Origin: an uncultured Bacteroides sp.
Lineage (GTDB): Bacteria > Bacteroidota > Bacteroidia > Bacteroidales > Bacteroidaceae
Assembly (NCBI GenBank): GCA_900544675.1
Contig: UQVZ01000021.1
Span: 4,951-68,950 of the forward strand
Reading direction: 5' to 3'
DNA: 64,000 nt
Part shown: positions 55,590 to 64,000 of the stretch, in pieces
How the letters are laid out: the number at the start of each line of letters is the position of its first letter
Position numbering within the stretch: the stretch's first letter is position 1
Notes under the pieces: generated by a model
What the model saw: only the letters and a program-made list of their open reading frames with translations
The model's database searches: none
What the model was told of the DNA's origin: nothing
Position numbers and translations under genes: made by a program

Positions 55590-58439
55590 TTAGAACGAAG
55601 CTTTAAAGCCGATATAATAAGCGCGGCAGTTGGGGAAGCCTGTACTCAGCTCCATGTGTTTCCGTTCTTTGGAGATGGTCAGCAGGCTGGTTCCGCCACA
55701 ATATACGCTCAATCCTTTGACGAACCCTATTTTGCTGAACGGATTTTCGGGAAAATCGTATGTCAGCTGCACTTGGTTCAGGTTGAAATAATTGCGCTTG
55801 TACATCCAGAAGGTCGAGTTCTGGTAGTTATTCGTACCGTCGCCTGTGGTCAGACGCGGATAAGTAGCCACATCTTTTGTTTCTTCGGTCCAACGTCCCC
55901 ATACCACTTCCGAGAACTTGCTTGTTCCGCGGTTCCAATAGTAAGAGCTGCTTTTCATGTCTACCGACCCGGTCTGTCCCGAACCCATGGCAAAGAGTGT
56001 GAGGTTCTTGTATTTCAGTGTCAGGTTCAGTCCGAACGAGAAGGGAGCGGCTGCCCAACCGTTTTTGCCCAGTTCCACTTGGTCTTTGCTGTCGATGACA
56101 TTATCGCCGTTGATGTCTTTGTATTTCAAGTCACCGGGACGTACAGTACCGAATGTCTGGTCTGCATGGTTATCGATGTCTGCTTGGTCGTTGAAGAAGC
56201 CTTCGCAGATGTAGCCGTAGTACACGTCCAAAGGTCTGCCTGCACGGTACTGGTAGCTTTCGTCATACACTTCGTCTCGAACCATGGCGGTAGAGGTAAA
56301 TACCATGCCGTTGAATCCCAATCCCACTTCGAAGTCGCCGAACTTCTTATTGGCTTGTACCGAAAAGTCAAAGCCGCTGCGCCGGTCTTCGTTATAGTTA
56401 ATCCATGGCAGGAAGTTGTTGCCTGTCCCTACGTTGTACCACGACGGATAGATGGTGGATGTACCTTGCGTCAGCAATCCTTTGGTATCGTTGCGGAAAT
56501 AGTTGGCATTGATGCGCAACAGCTTGTTGAATAAGGTGGCATCCAGTCCAACACGGAATTCCTGACGGGTAATGAAGTCCAGGTCCGGATTGCTACCACG
56601 TATGGAAGTCGGAACCCAACCGCCTGCTGCTCCATCGTGCCATTGTACCCAGTGTCCTCCTCCGGTATCGGAACTTTTGGTGAAGGTGCCTTGATACATG
56701 TAGTAGCTTTCGATGTCCAGGTCCTGGTGCAGGTTGGCATACGAAGCGGTAATCATCAAATCGTCAATCCAGTCCGCATGGTCGGCTATGAAGTTCTCTT
56801 TGCTTAATCTCCAGCCCAAAGTGACGGATGGTGAAAAAGCGTTGCGGTTGCCTTCCGGCAGTTTGGCTGAATGGACAACCGAGCCGCTGAAGTCTACGTA
56901 ATATTTGTGGTCGTAGTTGTAGGCGGCACGCAAGCCTAAATTGACGTTGCTGGTACGGTGATAGTCGCTGCTTTCGTGGTTTTCGTCGGCAGAACTTTGT
57001 GTCTGGTATCCCCAGCCCAGCAGGGTAGCCGATACGTTGTGATACTTGGCAAAGGTATTGTTGTAGTCAAACTGTGCACTAAATTGCATGGTTTGGTCAT
57101 ACGTTGACTTGCCTACGTATTCGGTCGGATCTTTTTTGTCGATGTTGTGCTGTTGCAGCGCGATAATCATGTCCTTGCCGTTTACATTTGCCCAAGTCGG
57201 TTCATATACGGCATAGGTCGCTTTGTAAGCTTCCGAATAATAAGAAGTATAGTCCACGCTGTAGGCCGTTTTGAATGACAAACCTTTCAGGATAGAGCTT
57301 AAATCGGCTTGCAGGGCTACATCGAACATAAACATACGGGCTTTTTCTTTCACATAACCGGCTGCCAGCAAGTCGGCAAAGGGATTGGTCTGGTCGGTAG
57401 ATGTACCGCCCAACAGGTATTTGCCGTCAATCAAGTGGTCACTGTTGTTGATATAGCTTTGGATACTTTCCGAGTTGGGGTCCATCATATCGATAGGAAG
57501 CAGCGGAGAGAACCAGTTGGGGCGCAAGGTGCCGGCTGTGCTCCAGAAACTGTCGGCATCCGTTCCTCGTCCTCTGTACTGATTGGTATAGACAACCGCC
57601 GCGTTGGTAGTGGCTTTCAGCCATGAAGCCAGTTGCATATCCACGTTACCACGGACATTGAAGCGCAGGTCGTTGTTATTCTTTGCTTCGCCGTATTTCA
57701 CCAGGTCGTTGTTATAGTCGATGCCGAAGTTCAGGTAATACTGCGTACGTTCGTTACCGCCCGACACTTCTCCTGTCACGTCTACATTATTATATACTTT
57801 CCGGATATAGTCCGAGCTGTAGAAGTCGATATCCGGATACCGGTAGGGATTGGTGCCCATGGCGGTATGATAGATGGTAGAGGCATCGTAGCGTTCGGCG
57901 ATACCGTCGTTGCGGCAGGCTTCGTTATAAAGCGTCATGTAGCAGTCTGCATCCAGGTATTTAGGTAATGACTTGGGCACATAGATGTCGGTATTGGCAC
58001 GCACGTCAATGCGCATCGGTCCTTCTTTTCCGCGTTTGGTTGTAATCAGAATTACGCCTTTCGAGGCACGGCTTCCGTAAAGCACTACGGCTGCGGCATC
58101 TTTCATGACCGAAATGCTTTCTATTTCCGAGGCACGGACATTAGAGGCGTCGCGAGGTACACCGTCTACCAGAACCAAGGCTCCCTGTCCCCAGATGTTG
58201 CCGGTGTAACCGCCAATGTAGCTGTCCAGTCCAATCAGACTGTTCGAACTGTTCGCTTTTTTCAGCAATTCGGATGTATTGAACGTGGAGACAGCCTGTA
58301 TCAGGTCTTCCCGTTCTCTGGTTCCGAAAGCTACGTTTACCAGGCTGTCCGTTGTTTCTTCTTGTGCCTGCAGTCCCGTCCAAGGGAAAAGGGCAAGTGC
58401 TGAAACCGCATAGCCTATATATAGATACTTTCTTTTCAT
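55590..58439 (-). CDS. susC2: SusC-like TonB-dependent transporter 2, lacking the N-terminal beta-sandwich
   Basis: 949 aa. Signal peptide (..GLQA-QEE), then directly a TonB-box-like segment (LVNVAFGTREREDLIQAVST, ~33-52) and plug (ALVLVDGVPRDASNVRASEI, VLYGSRASKGVILITTKRG). A 22-strand barrel follows, ending in CRAYYIGFKASF. The usual ~90-residue carboxypeptidase-regulatory-like domain is absent, about 100 aa less than SusC1. This is a shorter SusC subtype, not a truncation: the signal peptide and TonB box are in place. It pairs with susD2. No -7 box was seen in front; it is probably read from the susC1 transcript. Confidence 0.94.
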   Translation of the reverse strand: MKRKYLYIGYAVSALALFPWTGLQAQEETTDSLVNVAFGTREREDLIQAVSTFNTSELLKKANSSNSLIGLDSYIGGYTGNIWGQGALVLVDGVPRDASNVRASEIESISVMKDAAAVVLYGSRASKGVILITTKRGKEGPMRIDVRANTDIYVPKSLPKYLDADCYMTLYNEACRNDGIAERYDASTIYHTAMGTNPYRYPDIDFYSSDYIRKVYNNVDVTGEVSGGNERTQYYLNFGIDYNNDLVKYGEAKNNNDLRFNVRGNVDMQLASWLKATTNAAVVYTNQYRGRGTDADSFWSTAGTLRPNWFSPLLPIDMMDPNSESIQSYINNSDHLIDGKYLLGGTSTDQTNPFADLLAAGYVKEKARMFMFDVALQADLSSILKGLSFKTAYSVDYTSYYSEAYKATYAVYEPTWANVNGKDMIIALQQHNIDKKDPTEYVGKSTYDQTMQFSAQFDYNNTFAKYHNVSATLLGWGYQTQSSADENHESSDYHRTSNVNLGLRAAYNYDHKYYVDFSGSVVHSAKLPEGNRNAFSPSVTLGWRLSKENFIADHADWIDDLMITASYANLHQDLDIESYYMYQGTFTKSSDTGGGHWVQWHDGAAGGWVPTSIRGSNPDLDFITRQEFRVGLDATLFNKLLRINANYFRNDTKGLLTQGTSTIYPSWYNVGTGNNFLPWINYNEDRRSGFDFSVQANKKFGDFEVGLGFNGMVFTSTAMVRDEVYDESYQYRAGRPLDVYYGYICEGFFNDQADIDNHADQTFGTVRPGDLKYKDINGDNVIDSKDQVELGKNGWAAAPFSFGLNLTLKYKNLTLFAMGSGQTGSVDMKSSSYYWNRGTSKFSEVVWGRWTEETKDVATYPRLTTGDGTNNYQNSTFWMYKRNYFNLNQVQLTYDFPENPFSKIGFVKGLSVYCGGTSLLTISKERKHMELSTGFPNCRAYYIGFKASF

Positions 58440-58701
58440 TGTCTGTTTCTTTTAGTTTATTAGTTTATCAGTTTTTAAGTTTGTCAGTTTATTGGTTTTT
58501 AAGTTTGTTGGTTTGTGAGTTCTTGAACACAGAGACACAAAGACACAGAGAGAATTAATAATTAAAAATTAATAGTTAATAACGAGTGATTCTTCATTTA
58601 TCTAATCTGTGTAATCTGTGGTGAGAATAATAATCCGCGTTTCAAAAAGCGAACTCAAAAACTTAAAGCCTTAAAAACTCAAGAACTTAAAAACTTAAAT
58701 T
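58440..58701. repeat. Gene-free repeat region between susD1 and susC2
   Basis: Left: AGTTTTTAAGTTTGTCAG-like units. Centre (58525-58650): a second copy of the intergenic repeat at 34701-34862. Right (58652-58700): inverted AACTTAAAAACT units. No promoter was recognised. Confidence 0.75.
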
Positions 58702-60576
58702 TTACCATCCCGGATTCTGGCTGAATCCTTCATACATCTGCACGTCATCGCGGAGAATCGGATACCAATAATGGCGGTCGGTGTAGTTGCGTTCCAGCAA
58801 AGTGACTTCACGCAGGTTGATAATCGGGTTCTCTTCCGGTGCATCATAGTTGTAGTTGTCAGGGTCGGCACGGTCGAACTCTATTTTAGTCTTCAATGTG
58901 TACGGACGTTGGGTCAGTAGCATCCAGCGGCGCAGGTCCATGAAGCGGAAGCCTTCGAATGCCAATTCTACGGCACGTTCGCGGCGCACTTCGCTTAAGA
59001 AGCTTTCTGTGTTGCCTGTAAATTGTGGCAATACATGCTCTACGCCAGCGCGGTCACGGATGACGTTGATAGCTTGTTCGGCGGTCAATGAATAAGAGCT
59101 GGCTTTGCCCTGCGGGCTTCCGTAGCCTACGGCGGCTGCTTCGGCATACATCAAGTAGACATCGGCAAGACGCATCAGATTCAATATCATGATGTTATTG
59201 TCTTTGTAACCATCGGTGGTATTCATCAGTTGCGGACAGAGTTTCATGTTCATATAGCCGGTAAAGCAACCTTTGTTGGGATTGGCTTCCTCGCTTTCAG
59301 CTCCTCCGGTGTACAGTTGGACCGAGCCGCCTGCACCGCCGCTGCTGCGGTATTGTACGCCGTCGAACATGATGACCTTATAGAAGCGTGGGTCACGTCC
59401 TTTCCAGGGGTGGGTAGGATCATAGCCCGATGCGGCATCTGCTTGTGTAATGTCTTCGGGGAGCGGATAACCATTCTGCATGCCGAAGTAATTGACATAA
59501 TTGGCAGTAGGAAATACCTTGATACCGGAAGTCTCGATGCTTTGCGGGCGGAAGTCGTTAATCATGTTCCAGCGCCAGCGCGAGTCATAATCCAGCAAGT
59601 TCTCTTGGAAGATGGCTTCGTTCACGCCATTCAGTCTGCCGCCCGAATTGTGTACCAGGAAGATGTCGTTGTACTGGTCCATAGGAGCCAATGCATATCT
59701 GCCGGTTGATTCAGTCAGCGCCAAGGCTTCACCCAAAGCTTCCGCGCCGCGTTGGCAAAATTCCTGATTGTATTCACGGCTGCCGCCCGATGACCAGTTC
59801 ATCAGCGGACTGCCTGCCCACAGCAGGGTCTTGCCTTTGTAGGCGAGGCACATGATTTTATTGATACGCATGTTGTTTCTGCCCAAGGTCACTTTGCCGG
59901 CGGTTGTTTCGTCCCAGTCTATGGGAAGCAAGTCTTCGGCATGTTCGAAGTCGGCTACGCATTTCTCGGCACATTCTTGCCACGTAAGGCGGGGCAAAGT
60001 CGGGTTCACATCGGGAGGCAACACGGTGTCGATGTAAGGCATGCCGCCCCACCATTCCATAACCATGAAATGGAACCAGGCACGGAAGAAGTAGAGCTGG
60101 CCTTCGATGAGGTCACGTTCCTCTTGGGTCGCGCCTGTTAACAGTTCCAGGTTGGCAATGCCTTCGTTGCATTTGCGGATGCCGTACCAGGCATTGGTCC
60201 ATAAGTCTCCTTTGTCACGTCGTGTAGTAGTGCCTGCCGAGCCTCCACTGCGCGGGTAACCGTAGTAGGCTGTGGTCCATCCCCAGAAATCACCGTTGTC
60301 TACATTCAAGGTTTGCAGGCGAGTCTCTTGCGGTTCCCAGTATTCGTCTTCCCCGTAATTGAAACAGGTATGGTATTCGCTGTTCGACACGATGGGGATG
60401 CAGTTGTAAAGTTCTTCCACGAAGCCTTGGAAGTTCATAAAGTTCTTATAAGGGTCGCTTGCTTCATAGTCTGTTTCCGGCGCTTTGTCCAGGTAGTCGG
60501 TACACGAGCCGAGCCCCAGTGTGCCGGCAAGGGCAATGGCTGACATCAAAAAGCATTTACTGATATATTTCTTCAT
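58702..60576 (-). CDS. susD1: SusD-like surface glycan-binding lipoprotein 1
   Basis: 624 aa, lipobox LGLGSC (Cys25). SusD fold marks: YNCIPIVSNSEYHTCFNYGE early, IEGQLYFFRAWFHFMVMEWW with GGMPYID, MRLADVYLMYAEAAAVGYG, INVIRDRAGVEHV, VRRERAVELAFEGFRFMDLRRW, and YEGFSQNPGW at the end. It starts 21 bp after susC1 in the standard order. It is only distantly similar to SusD2, so the two pairs probably take up different parts of a glycan or different glycans. Confidence 0.95.
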   Translation of the reverse strand: MKKYISKCFLMSAIALAGTLGLGSCTDYLDKAPETDYEASDPYKNFMNFQGFVEELYNCIPIVSNSEYHTCFNYGEDEYWEPQETRLQTLNVDNGDFWGWTTAYYGYPRSGGSAGTTTRRDKGDLWTNAWYGIRKCNEGIANLELLTGATQEERDLIEGQLYFFRAWFHFMVMEWWGGMPYIDTVLPPDVNPTLPRLTWQECAEKCVADFEHAEDLLPIDWDETTAGKVTLGRNNMRINKIMCLAYKGKTLLWAGSPLMNWSSGGSREYNQEFCQRGAEALGEALALTESTGRYALAPMDQYNDIFLVHNSGGRLNGVNEAIFQENLLDYDSRWRWNMINDFRPQSIETSGIKVFPTANYVNYFGMQNGYPLPEDITQADAASGYDPTHPWKGRDPRFYKVIMFDGVQYRSSGGAGGSVQLYTGGAESEEANPNKGCFTGYMNMKLCPQLMNTTDGYKDNNIMILNLMRLADVYLMYAEAAAVGYGSPQGKASSYSLTAEQAINVIRDRAGVEHVLPQFTGNTESFLSEVRRERAVELAFEGFRFMDLRRWMLLTQRPYTLKTKIEFDRADPDNYNYDAPEENPIINLREVTLLERNYTDRHYWYPILRDDVQMYEGFSQNPGW

Positions 60577-60597
60577 AGTTGTTACTCCTTATTTATA

Positions 60598-63500
60598 TTA
60601 TAAGTTAATCTCGATGCCGAGGTTGAAACGGCGTACGGTAGGATAAGCACCGTCTCCAGAACTGTATCCGGTATTCGACTCGCGGTCATCGGGCATTTTG
60701 GTCCACATGTAGAGGTTGTCGCCGTTCACATACAGGCGGGCGGAATTGATGCCGGCTTTCTTCAGCCAGTCGCCTTGGAAGGTGTACGAGATTTCCACGT
60801 TCTTCAGACGGACGTAGGAACCGTCATACCAGTAACGGGTACCGTTGGCTGCCGAGTTGATAGTAGTTCCCCAACGTGGGGTGGGCAGAGTGGCAGTGCC
60901 GCCTGGTGTCCAGTAATCGCCTTCCACGTAGGCTACGTGAGCCGTGCTGCGGAATGTCGGGAAGTTCACTTCACGGGTCACATTGTTTACACCGTAGAAC
61001 TGTGCATAGACACTGAAGCCTTTCCATTCCCATCCGACCGCTGCACTGTATGTGTTTTGCGGGATGGTAGAGTATTGATAAGGCGCGCTGTCGTCGGTAT
61101 CGATTACACCATCACCGTTGAAGTCTACGATGTTGTAGTCGCCTGGCAGTTTATTCCCGTTGTCTGTTGTCCAGGCTGTACTACCGATAACATCATCCCA
61201 TGTAGCCAAGTTTCCATGGTCAATGTAGGCATATACCTGATCCAAAGCGTGACCTGCTGCTTTTTGGTAAGCCGGTTTGAGAGCAGGGTCGTCACGGAAT
61301 TTCACTTCGTTGACAGCGTGGGTCATGTTCGCGTTTATATAAGCACGCATTCCATTGGGGAAAGTTTTGTTCAGACGAAGTTCCAGTTCGTAACCGTGAC
61401 TGTTCACCTTACCCAGGTTGGCTGCCGGTGGTGTGATGCCGAAGTAAGAAGGGATGGAACGGCTGCTGCCCGAAATCAGAATGTCGGTACGGCTGTCGTT
61501 GAATACATCGACCGAACCGGCAATCAGTCCGCCGAATAAAGCATAGTCTAAACCGATGTTACGTTTTTCTACGGTTTCCCAGGAAATGTCGGGGTTACCC
61601 AATGTGGTGGTTTTCCAGAACGTATAAGGCGATGCAGCCGGGCTTACCGAGCCCATGATGGCATTGCCGGAATTGCTCAACTGGTCACGGTACAGGAAGC
61701 GGTTGCTCATATTGAAGCGTTGCCATGGTTGTACATACGAGTCGTCACCTACGCGTCCCCAAGAAGCACGTATCTTCAGCATGTCGAAGATTTTCAGTTT
61801 CTTCATGAACTTTTCTTCGCTCAACATCCAGCCTACGGATAATGAGGGGAAGAAGTCGAAACGGTAGTTGGGACCGAACTTTTCCGAACCGTTGTAGGCG
61901 CCGTTGGCTTCGAAGAAGTAGCGCAAGGCATAATTATAAGTAAGACGGAATACCCAGTCTTCCCGGTAAATGGGGTATACGCTGCCTTGCGATTCTTTCA
62001 GGCGGCTGAACAGACCTAAGGCGGTCACCTCATGTTTGCCGAAGGTGCGTGCATAATCCAATTGCAGGGCATAATACAGTTTGCGGTAAGTGCTTCCGAC
62101 GTCAGCGCTACCCGACTGTGTAGTCCAGTAAATCGGGTTTTCTACTTTGTCCAGACCTGTTCCTGAATCGGGGTCGAACTTGTAGCTGATTTCACCCGTA
62201 TCGGGGTCTACCCACATTTGCTGGGCATCGTTATACATATCGTTCACGCCTCGCTTGTTTTCCACGAAGCTGTAGTCCATAGAGAAGGTCGCCTTGAATT
62301 TCAGTCCAGATGTGACGAATTTCAAGTCTTGGTCCAAAATAAAGTCTGTATTGATTTTGGTTGTAGTGCGCTTTTCATTTCCGCTGGTTGCCAGGATACG
62401 TGCCGAGTTGGGTACATCGGCATCACGTAAGGCATACCATCCCCACATACCATTGGAATAAACCGGACGCATGGCATCGGGAGCCGACTTATAGGCAGAA
62501 GCCCAATAGCTGGCATCACTGTCTGACATTTCCCACGGCAACGTACGTTGTGCATTCGAGCCGAAGAGGTTAGTCGAGAATTTGGTCGTCTTAGTCAGAG
62601 TAAAGTCCAGATTGCTTCGTACATTAATACGGTTGTATCCGAAACCGGAGTTATACCCGCGTCCGTTCTGGAAGTCTTTGAACAAGTCACCTTCGTTGGT
62701 GAAATCGGCTGCTGCGAAGTATTTCACTACGCTGGTACCGCCCGATACGTTGACGCTGGCGTTATAAGACATGGCTGCCTTGCGGAACAGGTAGTCTTCC
62801 CAGTCGGTGTTCGGATAACGGTCCCATTCTTCGGCGTTTGCCGGATGGCGGTATTTGTCAATGATAACCGGATTCGAATAATTTGCCCATCCGTTCGGAT
62901 TGATGGCAGCTTCCCGTTCGATGGAGTTGTTCAGCAGATAGAAGGTATCATAGGCATCGTATTTTTCCGGCAGTTTTGATACGACTTTAGCTGTCATATT
63001 TGCCTTAACCTGTACGTTTGCCTTTCCTTCCTGACCACGTTTGGTCGTAATCAAAATAACGCCATTCGCACCTTTCACACCATAAACCGCTGTAGCAGAA
63101 GCATCTTTTAGTACAGAAATGCTGGCTACGGAGGAAATATCAACCGAGTTCATCTCACGTTCTACACCATCTACCAATACGAGTGGAGCACTGTTGTTCC
63201 ATGAACTTTTAGTACGGATAATGATTTCAGGGTCTTCGTCGCCCGGCATACCGGTAGATGCGGAAGTGATGACACCCGGTAAGTTACCTGTCAAAGCAGC
63301 TCCCAGGCTGGTCACACCTGTACGTTCCAATACTTTTCCGGTGGTCTGGGTGATAGAACCTACCACACTGGCTTTCTTTTGCTGTCCGTAACCTACCACA
63401 ACTACTTCGTCCAACACCTCTGTGTCATCTTCCAGCGTAATGCTCATGGTGCCGTGAGGTTTTACTTTTACTTCTTTGGTCTTCATACCGATGAACGATA

Positions 63501-63738
63501 TGACCAATACCGATTTCTCGCTGGGAACTGTCAGCTGGAATCGTCCGTCGAGGTCGGAAATCGTGCCGATGTTTTTCTCACCTTTCACCGTTACCGATGC
63601 ACCGATTACCGTTTCGCCATTCCCGTCCATTATCACACCTTCCACAGGTACGCCTTGTTGCGCCCATGCTGGAAGGAAACTGACTAACATCAGTAAGAAT
63701 AAGAGGGGAATCCTTCGAATGTTTCTTTTGTTTTCCAT
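60598..63738 (-). CDS. susC1: SusC-like TonB-dependent transporter 1
   Basis: 1046 aa, full-length. Signal peptide (LLFLLMLVSFLPAWA-QQ), carboxypeptidase-regulatory-like domain (VEGVIMDGNGETVIGASVTV, ~33-105), TonB box LDEVVVVGYG (~117-126) and plug (PLVLVDGVEREMNSVDISSV, ATAVYGVKGANGVILITTKR). A 22-strand barrel ends in VRRFNLGIEINL. It imports oligosaccharides through the outer membrane with SusD1 as lid. ATG 63738 gives the proper signal peptide; 63768 only adds 10 polar residues. It is probably the first gene of the PUL, with a long leader. Confidence 0.96.
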   Translation of the reverse strand: MENKRNIRRIPLLFLLMLVSFLPAWAQQGVPVEGVIMDGNGETVIGASVTVKGEKNIGTISDLDGRFQLTVPSEKSVLVISFIGMKTKEVKVKPHGTMSITLEDDTEVLDEVVVVGYGQQKKASVVGSITQTTGKVLERTGVTSLGAALTGNLPGVITSASTGMPGDEDPEIIIRTKSSWNNSAPLVLVDGVEREMNSVDISSVASISVLKDASATAVYGVKGANGVILITTKRGQEGKANVQVKANMTAKVVSKLPEKYDAYDTFYLLNNSIEREAAINPNGWANYSNPVIIDKYRHPANAEEWDRYPNTDWEDYLFRKAAMSYNASVNVSGGTSVVKYFAAADFTNEGDLFKDFQNGRGYNSGFGYNRINVRSNLDFTLTKTTKFSTNLFGSNAQRTLPWEMSDSDASYWASAYKSAPDAMRPVYSNGMWGWYALRDADVPNSARILATSGNEKRTTTKINTDFILDQDLKFVTSGLKFKATFSMDYSFVENKRGVNDMYNDAQQMWVDPDTGEISYKFDPDSGTGLDKVENPIYWTTQSGSADVGSTYRKLYYALQLDYARTFGKHEVTALGLFSRLKESQGSVYPIYREDWVFRLTYNYALRYFFEANGAYNGSEKFGPNYRFDFFPSLSVGWMLSEEKFMKKLKIFDMLKIRASWGRVGDDSYVQPWQRFNMSNRFLYRDQLSNSGNAIMGSVSPAASPYTFWKTTTLGNPDISWETVEKRNIGLDYALFGGLIAGSVDVFNDSRTDILISGSSRSIPSYFGITPPAANLGKVNSHGYELELRLNKTFPNGMRAYINANMTHAVNEVKFRDDPALKPAYQKAAGHALDQVYAYIDHGNLATWDDVIGSTAWTTDNGNKLPGDYNIVDFNGDGVIDTDDSAPYQYSTIPQNTYSAAVGWEWKGFSVYAQFYGVNNVTREVNFPTFRSTAHVAYVEGDYWTPGGTATLPTPRWGTTINSAANGTRYWYDGSYVRLKNVEISYTFQGDWLKKAGINSARLYVNGDNLYMWTKMPDDRESNTGYSSGDGAYPTVRRFNLGIEINL

Positions 63739-64000
63739 TAATCTTTTTGTTAGTTTAAAGTTACACATAATAATGCATGTATTTAGTACAACCCGTCAGG
63801 TTTGTCTCAAAGTTGTTGCGCCTGCGTTATTGCGTAGCAATTTCATCCGTCATCATAGTAGTGCATGTTCATGGTATGTATTCGTTTTTAGGTTAAGTGT
63901 TATTCTTTGCGAGCGCGCACACTTCGGGCGTTCTTTGCAAAGTTATTAAGGTGGGTTCTATCAATTCCATTTTTTATTTCTTGCATAAGGCAGCAGAACC
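63739..64000 (-). promoter_or_regulatory. Leader and probable promoter of the PUL
   Basis: A -7 box TAACTTTG lies at 63938-63945 (minus). This would give a leader of about 190 nt before susC1, which suits RNA-level control as seen for some Bacteroides PULs. The -33 area is poor, as for a regulated promoter. No gene is seen; the PUL regulator is not in the window. Confidence 0.5.

Noticed and set aside
55590..58439. susC2 as a truncated pseudogene
   Set aside because: It has its own signal peptide, TonB-box-like segment, plug and barrel end; the missing N-terminal domain is a known subtype difference.
1..64000. Other long reading frames opposite or inside the listed genes (for example opposite the acyl-CoA ligase, malQ and gyrB)
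   Set aside because: They mirror well-conserved genes, are rich in Arg/His/Gln as expected of antisense readings, and show no family motif.

Overview
The window looks like chromosomal DNA of a gut Bacteroidales species, probably Bacteroides or Phocaeicola. The evidence is two susC/susD pairs, a fimbrillin lipoprotein, lipoproteins throughout, the gyrB / rpsT / tRNA-Glu / recO neighbourhood, and a Bacteroidetes-type promoter in front of many genes. That promoter has a -7 box TAnnTTTG and, where visible, a -33 TTTG or TTG about 19-21 bp upstream. I call it 'the -7 box' below. It also decides several start codons, because some upstream in-frame starts overlap it.

Layout. 1-9.3 kb: end of an ammonium transporter, a drug-efflux MFS protein, tRNA-Leu with a broken DUF1016 gene behind it, lgt, a Fic protein, an acyltransferase, ferritin, a methyltransferase, a cobalamin adenosyltransferase and an AlbA_2/Schlafen-type regulator. 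9.6-14.3 kb: an outer-membrane barrel plus GH3 glycosidase operon, facing an AraC regulator. 14.5-23.6 kb: housekeeping genes (THUMP-like methyltransferase, an argE/glutaminyl cyclase/sufE run, acyl-CoA ligase, prfB, CYTH phosphatase, ECF sigma factor, DUF456) and two repeat clusters.

24.0-31.9 kb, all on the minus strand, is the most unusual part. It holds two copies of a module: a membrane-spanning TPR / coiled-coil / HTH regulator followed by a TonB-receptor-like outer-membrane protein. In the upstream module (regulator 31854-29995, receptor 29822-27495) both genes are intact. In the downstream module the regulator (27352-25496) is intact, but only the first 34 homologous codons and the last ~30 codons of its receptor remain. 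Between these scars sits an unrelated AT-rich exported protein (25182-24124), placed to be expressed from the receptor's own promoter. Both receptor promoters carry a palindrome at the same distance from the -7 box, and the downstream regulator's own promoter carries its core.

31.9-45.8 kb: VanZ, a Na+ symporter, an HhH protein, alkaline phosphatase, fimbrillin, an xpt/xanthine permease operon, a CBM20-GH77 4-alpha-glucanotransferase, gyrB, rpsT, tRNA-Glu and recO. 46.1-63.9 kb: a polysaccharide utilisation locus transcribed leftwards: susC1, susD1, susC2, susD2, a DUF1735 lipoprotein, a GH10-like protein with a damaged active site and inserted binding modules, GH43 and GH97. Its regulator would lie beyond the right edge.

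No insertion sequence, integrase, CRISPR array or rRNA was seen. All family calls come from reading the sequence, without a database search.
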